Source of the DNA: Pseudofrankia nepalensis | Lineage (GTDB): Bacteria; Actinomycetota; Actinomycetes; Frankiales; Frankiaceae | Reading direction: 5' to 3' (one strand) | Length of the DNA: 64,000 nucleotides | Assembly: GCF_016786305.1 (NCBI RefSeq) | Contig: NZ_JADWYV010000005.1 | In this document: one piece after another, positions 58,813-64,000 of the stretch | Layout: each line of letters begins with the position of its first letter | Position numbering within the stretch: position 1 is the first letter of the stretch | Position numbers and translations under genes: made by a program | The notes under the pieces: model-generated | The model's input: only the letters and a program-made list of their open reading frames with translations | Told to the model about the DNA's origin: nothing | Database searches by the model: none

Positions 58813-59793
58813 TCAGTGCTGGGCGAACTGGCTTTCGGCGGTCTGCACCGTCTCGGGCGCCAGCTTCACCGTGTGGACGAGCTGTTCGCCGTACAGGTCG
58901 GTGATCCGGACGGTGAACGGTCCCGGGCCGAGGCCCTGGGGAGCGACGAAGTGGTTCCACATCTCGCGCGCGAGCGCGACCCACGTCCCGTTCACCCGGA
59001 CCTCGAGCGACACGACCGGATTGCGGTGCTCGCGGACCTGGATGGCCAGCCAGTAGGCCGATGACCCGTCCTTGATCCGATACTGGACGGGGCCGAGGCC
59101 GGCCGGGCTGACCAGCCGCCAGGTGACGTTCACCAGCCCCGGGACGCCGCCGGCGATCCGGTCGAATGCCTGCCGGCTCAGGTCGAGGTGGCCGGCGCCG
59201 CACTCCGGGCACCGGTCGGTCACCTTCACCACCGTGCTCCCGCCCGGCCCGGTCACCTCGAGGTAGGCGCCGCAGGCGCGGGCGTTCTCGTAGTCCAGCT
59301 CGTTCATCGCCACGACCGGCATGGCGGGGTCGCTCAGCCGGTCGAACATGCAGTTGCCGCCGCCGTCCGCGCCGTAGTGGGTCGCCGGGCCGGAGTAGGC
59401 GACACCCGGTCGGATCCGGCCGGGGCCGACGGGCACCGGCCCGGAAGCCGGGCGGGTGGTGGACGGCGCCGCGGACGGCCTGGGCGTGGCGGGCGCCGTC
59501 GGCTGCCGCGGCGCCGGCGGGCTGGTCGACGGCGGCGGCGCGGCCGTGGTCGCGCTCCCGGTCGCGGGCTGGGTCGCGGGCTGGGCCGTGGCGTCGGTGG
59601 CGGTCGTGGGGATGGCCGCCGACGACGGCGCCGAGGTTCCGGCGCTGGCCGGTGCCGGCTGGGCTGACGGACCACCGAAAGGCGGCTGGCAGCCGGTGGC
59701 GACCACGACCACGACGACCGCTGCCACCACGCCGGGCAAGGCACGCCGGAAAGGCGCGCTTCCCGCGGAAAAGAGCGCAGGGAGAAATGACAC
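58813..59793 (-). CDS. Bacterial expansin-like lipoprotein (DPBB plus C-terminal carbohydrate-binding domain)
   Basis: 326 residues from a GTG at 59793, nine bases after a perfect AGGAGG. The signal sequence has a hydrophobic core (GVVAAVVVVVVATGC) ending in a lipobox-like ATGC. A Pro/Thr/Ala-rich linker of about 90 residues follows. The double-psi beta-barrel has GPATHYGADGGGNCMFD, VVAMNELDYENARACGAYLEV and VTDRCPECGAGHLDLSRQAF, the last being the expansin D-x-C-P-x-C...DLS signature. The C-terminal domain (about 225-326) resembles the second expansin domain (VQYRIKDGSSAYWLAIQVREHR). It is surface-anchored and non-hydrolytic, acting on cell-wall or plant polysaccharide. This is consistent with a plant-associated actinomycete. 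Confidence 0.87.
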   Translation of the reverse strand: MSFLPALFSAGSAPFRRALPGVVAAVVVVVVATGCQPPFGGPSAQPAPASAGTSAPSSAAIPTTATDATAQPATQPATGSATTAAPPPSTSPPAPRQPTAPATPRPSAAPSTTRPASGPVPVGPGRIRPGVAYSGPATHYGADGGGNCMFDRLSDPAMPVVAMNELDYENARACGAYLEVTGPGGSTVVKVTDRCPECGAGHLDLSRQAFDRIAGGVPGLVNVTWRLVSPAGLGPVQYRIKDGSSAYWLAIQVREHRNPVVSLEVRVNGTWVALAREMWNHFVAPQGLGPGPFTVRITDLYGEQLVHTVKLAPETVQTAESQFAQH

Positions 59794-60388
59794 CCGAGAA
59801 AGCCTCCTGGACGGAGCGCCGTGGGCAGCCGGCGCCGGGGTCCCCTCCGAAAGGGGACGCTAGTGGGCGCCAGAATGTTCGTCGAGGGCCGGCACCTCGG
59901 CAGGGTGGATGCATGGCGATGTATAGCGCTTATGTTGTGTCGAAGATGCCCCATTGGTTTTGCTTGTATCTCGGCAAAACAGCCGCCGCGTAGGCCCGCG
60001 TCGCCGAGTGCCGCGAGAAGCGGGACTGCTTGGCCCGAGGTGCGTCCCGAGCGGTTGACATCGGAGTGGCACCCGGCTACCAGGCCCCCTGACGGCCGAG
60101 GCCGCGCCCCACGGCCGTGATTCCGCCGTTGAGAAAGCCCTGACCTGCTGGGATAGGCCGGGCGCGGGCGGCGAGCCCGCGACTAGGCTCCCTTCCTGCG
60201 CGCTGGAAGGCTCGCGCCGTCGCCCGCCACCGCCGTCATGCGGCCGTCGCGCTGTCCGGATCCGTCCCGCCGGGCGGGTGTCCGGGGGACGACGCTCCCC
60301 GGAGTCCTGGACCGGAGTAACCGGCTCGGGGCTCGCGTTGGCCACACGGGAGCGCATCGCTCCCAGGCGAAGCGAAGGGGCATGACAG
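59794..60388. other. 595-bp gap: long expansin leader with hairpin and GC-poor patch
   Basis: Next to the expansin gene, GTCCCC (59840-59845) and GGGGAC (59853-59858) form a small hairpin in the 5' leader. A GC-poor patch at 59905-59985 probably holds the promoter. It also contains a 26-codon plus-strand frame (59912-59992, MAMYSAYVVSKMPHWF...) without a clear ribosome binding site, which I do not call a gene. The rest, to 60388, is GC-rich with nothing recognised, apart from an AAGGGG site for the following GTG start. Confidence 0.45.
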
Positions 60389-60934
60389 GTGGGCGGTCAG
60401 ACGAGGATCCTGCTCGTGTCCGGCAGCACGCGTGGCGGCTCGACGAACACCGCGGCGCTGCGGACCGCGCGCGCGGCCGCCCCGGACGGGGTCATCGCCG
60501 AGCTCTACGAGGACCTGGCGCGGCTGCCGGCGTTCGTTCCCGACGATCGCGAGCCGGACCACCCCGCCGTGACCGAGCTGAGCCGGCGCATCAAGGCGGC
60601 GGACGCGGTGCTGTTCTGTACGCCGGAGTACGCGGGATCGCTGCCGGGCAGCCTGAAGAACCTGCTCGACTGGACGGTCGGGGGCGGTGAGCTCTACGGC
60701 AAGCCGGTCGCCTGGATCAACGTGGCCGCCGAGGGGCGGGGCGGCGGCGCGGACGCCGCCCTGGCCACGGTGCTGGGCTATGTCGGCGCGGTCGTCGTCA
60801 CGCCCGGCCCAGTGCGCGTCTTCGTGGCCCGGGAAACGGTGGGGCCCGACGGGCTGGTCGGCGACGAGCGGGTGCGCGCCGCCCTGGCCGAGGTGCTCGC
60901 ACTGGTCGCGCTGCGGGCCGCGGCGCCGCTCTGA
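60389..60934 (+). CDS. NADPH-dependent FMN reductase family protein
   Basis: 181 residues from a GTG at 60389 with AAGGGG nine bases upstream. The flavodoxin-like phosphate loop is ILLVSGSTRGGSTNTAALRTA, described here as split segments ILLVSGSTRGGSTN and AALRTA. The signature FCTPEYAGSLPGSLKNLLDW matches chromate/quinone/FMN reductases. It provides reduced flavin or detoxifies quinones in the cytoplasm. It stands alone. It is only moderately similar to the relatives at 5.1 and 62.2 kb, so it is not a recent duplicate. Confidence 0.88.
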   Translation: MGGQTRILLVSGSTRGGSTNTAALRTARAAAPDGVIAELYEDLARLPAFVPDDREPDHPAVTELSRRIKAADAVLFCTPEYAGSLPGSLKNLLDWTVGGGELYGKPVAWINVAAEGRGGGADAALATVLGYVGAVVVTPGPVRVFVARETVGPDGLVGDERVRAALAEVLALVALRAAAPL

Positions 60935-61283
60935 ACGTCGCCGCGGCGCCGTCCATGGCCTCAGCGCGCGCCGCTGGACCGGTCGCCGAGATCGGCCAGA
61001 AGGTTCTCCGTCATGTGGGAGAGGCGGGCGGCGTCGGTCGGGTCGAGGGTCGCGAGGGTGAGAGGCACGGGTCTGTTCCGACATCGCCGCCGCGCGGACG
61101 GCGGCGGTTGACCGGCTCGAGGCGGTCGACGCGGTGGAAGCCGCGGAAGCAGTGCCTGGCCTCGGCGTGGGACAAGCGGACGAGGGCCGCGCCGGCACCG
61201 TCCGGAGGGCGACACCGTCGAGCTTCGCGGCGAGCGGCGCCCGTGCTTGACCCTGACGCGGCGTCAGGGCGGAGAGTCGACGC
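60935..61283. other. 349-bp gap leading to the TipA-type gene
   Basis: Apart from the MerR-type dyad near its right end, nothing is recognised. A minus-strand frame ending at 60961 (with VPLTLATLDPTDAARLSHMT) has protein-like composition over about 35 residues but no start or homologue I can name; it may be a remnant. Confidence 0.4.
61251..61269. promoter_or_regulatory. MerR/TipA-type operator dyad
   Basis: CCCTGACGCGGCGTCAGGG is a perfect 19-bp palindrome with an 8-bp arm and three central bases. It lies 15 bp before the TipA-type start, with TTGACC at 61247-61252 overlapping its left end as a possible -35. MerR-family proteins bind such dyads between -35 and -10 with a long spacer, so autoregulation is likely. 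Confidence 0.6.
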
Positions 61284-62063
61284 GTGGACGACGAGAGTGC
61301 CGAGGACCTGACCGTCGGACGGGTCGCCAGGTTGGCCGGGGTCACCGTCCGGACCTTGCATCACTACGACCGGATCGGGCTGGTCAGGCCCTCGGGACGG
61401 ACGTCCGCAGGATACCGAGTGTATGGCGCGGACGATCTCGAACGGCTGCGGTGGGTGCTCGTCTACCGCGAGCTCGGCTTCCCGCTGGACGAGGTCCGGC
61501 TGTTGGTGGACGACCCGGACGTGGACACCGTCGGCCACCTGCGCCGGCAGCGGGACCTGCTGATCGAGCGCGGCGAGCGGCTCGTGGCGATGGTCGCCGC
61601 GATCGACAGACATCTGGAGGCACGCGCGATGGGCATGCGACTGACCCCCGAGGAGCAGCTCGAGGTCTTCGGCACCGACAAGGTCGGCGGCGAGTGGGCC
61701 GACGAGGCGGAGCGCCGCTGGGGCGAGACCGACGCCTACCAGGAGTCCCAGCGCCGGGCGGCGGCCTACACGAAGGACGACTGGGCGCGCCTGAAGGCCG
61801 AGGGCGACACGGCGCTGCGCGCCTGGCGCGACGCGCTGCTGGCCGGGCTGCCGGCGGACGGCCCAGAGGCGATGGCGCTGGCCGAGGAGCACCGCCAGCA
61901 CATCACCCGCTGGTTCTACGACTGCGGCTACGACATCCACGTCGGCCTCGCCGAGATGTACCTCGCCGACGAGCGCTTCACCCAGGTCTACGAGGACGTC
62001 GCCCCGGGCCTCGCCCAGTACGTCCACGACGCCATCCTCGCCAACGCCGTCAGCCACATCTGA
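61284..62063 (+). CDS. TipA-type MerR regulator with TipAS effector domain
   Basis: 259 residues from a GTG at 61284, with GGAGAG nine bases upstream. The MerR helix-turn-helix is LTVGRVARLAGVTVRTLHHY then DRIGLVRPSGRTSAGYRVYG. A coiled coil follows (about 80-120, RRQRDLLIERGERLVAMVAA). The C-terminal TipAS domain (about 140-259) has WADEAERRWGETDAYQESQR, TKDDWARLKAEGD, a HRQHITRWFYDCGYDIHVGL stretch and MYLADERFTQVYED. TipAS domains capture thiopeptide-type antibiotics and activate multidrug resistance genes. A perfect dyad upstream suggests autoregulation. Confidence 0.92.
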   Translation: MDDESAEDLTVGRVARLAGVTVRTLHHYDRIGLVRPSGRTSAGYRVYGADDLERLRWVLVYRELGFPLDEVRLLVDDPDVDTVGHLRRQRDLLIERGERLVAMVAAIDRHLEARAMGMRLTPEEQLEVFGTDKVGGEWADEAERRWGETDAYQESQRRAAAYTKDDWARLKAEGDTALRAWRDALLAGLPADGPEAMALAEEHRQHITRWFYDCGYDIHVGLAEMYLADERFTQVYEDVAPGLAQYVHDAILANAVSHI

Positions 62064-62202
62064 CCGGCGCCGGCACACCGGCCGTGACACGCGGCCGGCT
62101 TGCCCGGGCGTCGTCCCGGCCGGTCTCGCGGCCGGCCAGGGCGACGCGTTCCAGCGCGGCGGGGCATCGCCACGCGGAGCGGCGGCGGCCCGGCCCCGGC
62201 GG

Positions 62203-62805
62203 TCAGGAGGCCGGGTACGGGCGGAGGGCGCGGGCGTCGCGCAGGGCGTGCGCCCACCAGGTCAGGCGGTCGAGCAGGGCGGCGGCGTCGGTGTTGCACG
62301 GGGCGGACGGCTTGGGCCAGGCACCGTCGGCCGTGAACTGCTCCCAGTAGCGCGCCACGCCGACGCCACCGGGAACGGCGACGGCGTGCAGCTCGGTGAA
62401 CACCTCGCGCAGCTGGCTCGCGGCATACAGCCCGCCCGACTCGCCGCCGTAGGACACGATCGCGACCGGCTTGGCCCGCCACTCCTCGTGGAACCAGTCG
62501 ATGGCGGTCTTGAGCGGGGCCGGGAAGCTTCGGTTGTACTCCGGCGTCACGACCACGAACGCGTCGGCGGCGGCGAGCCGGGTCGCGAGCGCGCCCACCG
62601 GCGCCGGCCTCGGGTCGCCGTCCTCGACGAGCGCGTCGGGCAGGCCGGCCTCGGCGAGGTCGACCACGTCGACGCACAGTTCGGCGCGCCGCCGAGCCCG
62701 GCCGGCGAACCAGCCGGCCACGGTCGGGCCGAACCGGCCGGCCCGGGTGCTCCCGATGATGACCACCGTCCGCAGCGCGCGCCTCGGCGCACGGTCCTCG
62801 CTCAC
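62203..62805 (-). CDS. NADPH-dependent FMN reductase family protein
   Basis: 200 residues from a GTG at 62805 with GGGAGA upstream. The phosphate loop VVIIGSTRAGRFGPTVAGWF and the signature VTPEYNRSFPAPLKTAIDWF are close in kind to the protein at 5.15 kb (VVGSVREGRFGPVVASW; VTPEYNHSYPASLKAAIDW), so the two are probably paralogues. The aromatic, Trp-rich C-terminus (LLDRLTWWAHALRDAR) also matches. It is a cytoplasmic flavin or quinone reductase. It is convergent with the TipA-type gene and divergent from the SARP gene. Confidence 0.88.
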   Translation of the reverse strand: MSEDRAPRRALRTVVIIGSTRAGRFGPTVAGWFAGRARRRAELCVDVVDLAEAGLPDALVEDGDPRPAPVGALATRLAAADAFVVVTPEYNRSFPAPLKTAIDWFHEEWRAKPVAIVSYGGESGGLYAASQLREVFTELHAVAVPGGVGVARYWEQFTADGAWPKPSAPCNTDAAALLDRLTWWAHALRDARALRPYPAS

Positions 62806-63011
62806 CGGCCGTTTCTCCCTTCCAGGCCAGGGACGGCCGGTTCCGCCCTGGAAGGTCGGCCCACCAGCGCCCCACCCAGACGATGCGGACCCTCGATTAC
62901 GGCCGGCCTACCGTCGACTTGCGCTGCCCTGCGCGGATCCCGCGTCCCATGGGAGATCGGCGGCGGCCCGGGCGGGCTGGTGGGGATTTCCGCCTCGGTA
63001 TGTTGACGACC

Positions 63012-64000
63012 ATGCGCTTCGGTGTGCTCGGACCGCTGGCGGTGTGGGACGCCGCCGGTGAGCCGGTCACCATCCCGGGCACGAAGGTCCGCGCGCTGCT
63101 CGCCGACCTGCTCGCGCACGACGGGCGGCCGGTCTCGACCGACCGGCTCGTCGACGACCTGTGGGGCGTGAACCAGCCGGCGAACCCGACCGCCGCGCTG
63201 CAGGTCCGGGTCTCGCAGCTGCGCCGGGCGCTCGAGGACGCCGAGCCCGGGGGCCGGGACCTGGTCGCCTCCCGCCCGCCGGGCTACCAGCTGCGCGCCG
63301 ACGCCGACGCGGTGGACGCGCGCCGGTTCGCGGCGCTCGCCGCGCGGGCGCTCGCCGGCGCCGACTCCCGCGGCCGCGCCGCGCTGTGCGCCGAGGCGCT
63401 CGCGCTGTGGCGGGGCAACCCGTACGCGGACTTCGCCGACGAGGAGTTCGCCCGCGCCCCGGTCAGCCGGCTCATGGAGCAGCGGCTCGCGGTGCTGGAG
63501 CTGCACGCCGAGGCCCGCCTCGAGCTCGGCGAGCACAGCCTGCTCGCCGCGGAGCTGGGTGACCTCGTCGCCGAGAACCCGCTGCGGGAGCGGCTGCGCG
63601 CCGCCCACATCCGGGCCCTCTACCGGGCGGGCCGCCAGACCGAGGCGCTGGACAGCTACGAGGACCTGCGCCGCCGGCTCGGCGACGAGCTGGGTCTCGA
63701 CCCGAGCCCCGACCTGGCCGCCCTGCAACGCGCTATCCTGCGCCAGGACCCGTCCCTGCTCGCCCCAGCGCCCCCGCCCGCCGAGCCCGGGTCCTTCGGA
63801 CCGTCCGCCCCGCCCGCCACGGCGACGAGCGGGACCGCCGGGGCCATCGGGCCGCCGCGCGCGCCCGAGCCATCCGGCGTACTCGAGCCGCCAGCGCCTT
63901 TGGAGCCCTTGGAGTCCCTGGAGCCGAACGGGCCGCGGCCGCCGCCGGCCCGGACCGAGGCCTCGCGGCCGGCCGAGTCCTTCCCGCCGGGGGCAGCCGG
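63012..64000 (+). CDS. AfsR/SARP-family (BTAD) transcriptional regulator, 3' end outside the window
   Basis: The frame opens at the ATG at 63012 and is still open at the window end (329 codons seen). An OmpR-like DNA-binding domain comes first (MRFGVLGPLAVWDAAGEPV, LLADLLAHDGRPVSTDRLVDDLWG, QVRVSQLRRALED). The bacterial transcriptional activation domain follows (about 100-245: VDARRFAALAARAL, YADFADEEFARAPVSRLMEQR, RERLRAAHIRALYRAGRQTEAL, LGLDPSPDLAALQRAIL). After residue 250 comes a Pro/Glu-rich linker with LEP repeats. A downstream NB-ARC or ATPase domain, as in AfsR, is likely but not seen. Such regulators activate secondary-metabolite genes. Confidence 0.92.
   Translation, partial: MRFGVLGPLAVWDAAGEPVTIPGTKVRALLADLLAHDGRPVSTDRLVDDLWGVNQPANPTAALQVRVSQLRRALEDAEPGGRDLVASRPPGYQLRADADAVDARRFAALAARALAGADSRGRAALCAEALALWRGNPYADFADEEFARAPVSRLMEQRLAVLELHAEARLELGEHSLLAAELGDLVAENPLRERLRAAHIRALYRAGRQTEALDSYEDLRRRLGDELGLDPSPDLAALQRAILRQDPSLLAPAPPPAEPGSFGPSAPPATATSGTAGAIGPPRAPEPSGVLEPPAPLEPLESLEPNGPRPPPARTEASRPAESFPPGAA

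Overview
The window is very GC-rich (well above 70% G+C by eye), with many GTG starts, 4-bp gene overlaps, AfsR/SARP, TipA, MFS and hemerythrin genes, and pseudo-repeat and Rpn-type accessory genes. This points to an actinomycete. A Frankia-like genome is my best guess, but it is an inference from gene flavour and not from a marker gene. No rRNA, tRNA, CRISPR array or complete insertion sequence was seen.

Layout. 0-6 kb: decayed LysR and oxidoreductase remnants around an intact palindrome, then an NmrA/AraC pair, a SUMF1-domain protein, a SCO6745-like protein, a hydroxyacid dehydrogenase and a flavin reductase. 5.9-13.9 kb: a tightly overlapping minus-strand operon running from a WS/DGAT-like acyltransferase through prephenate dehydrogenase, E1alpha, E1beta and E2 of a 2-oxoacid dehydrogenase to an HpaB-type hydroxylase. 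A divergent second acyltransferase and an MFS exporter follow (14.8-17.8 kb). Together they look like a tyrosine-pathway arylacetyl-CoA ester cluster with its exporter.

17.9-25.8 kb is the most unusual part. It holds an 86-aa protein and a 1357-residue beta-rich protein whose last 47 residues carry seven His-x-Asp motifs. Next come a radical SAM/SPASM enzyme with a long extra C-terminal domain and an endonuclease/exonuclease/phosphatase-fold hydrolase. An 18-bp tandem repeat spans the stop codon of the large protein and would encode one further H-x-D unit downstream. I propose a RiPP-like (triceptide-like) modification system with a giant substrate.

25.9-31.9 kb: signalling genes (LuxR regulator, hemerythrin protein, NarL-type response regulator and two overlapping histidine kinases that are degenerate in complementary domains). 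31.9-41.7 kb: an accessory stretch with an IS630-like remnant, a secreted ricin-type lectin, an amino-acid permease, a flavodoxin-like gene and its truncated copy, a NERD-UvrD helicase, an Rpn nuclease and a BRCT-TerD fusion. 41.8-52.8 kb: metabolic enzymes and efflux pumps, including an ERG4/ERG24-like sterol reductase coupled to an SDR, and an alcohol dehydrogenase with twin operators in its promoter. 53.5-58.7 kb: an acyltransferase-3 protein, then an ABC half-transporter pair behind a near-consensus iron box. 58.8-64 kb: an expansin lipoprotein, two flavin reductases, a TipA-type regulator and the 5' part of an AfsR/SARP regulator that runs off the end.

Functions come from motif recognition by eye. 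No database search was possible, and start sites are my choices from ribosome binding sites, overlaps and family length.
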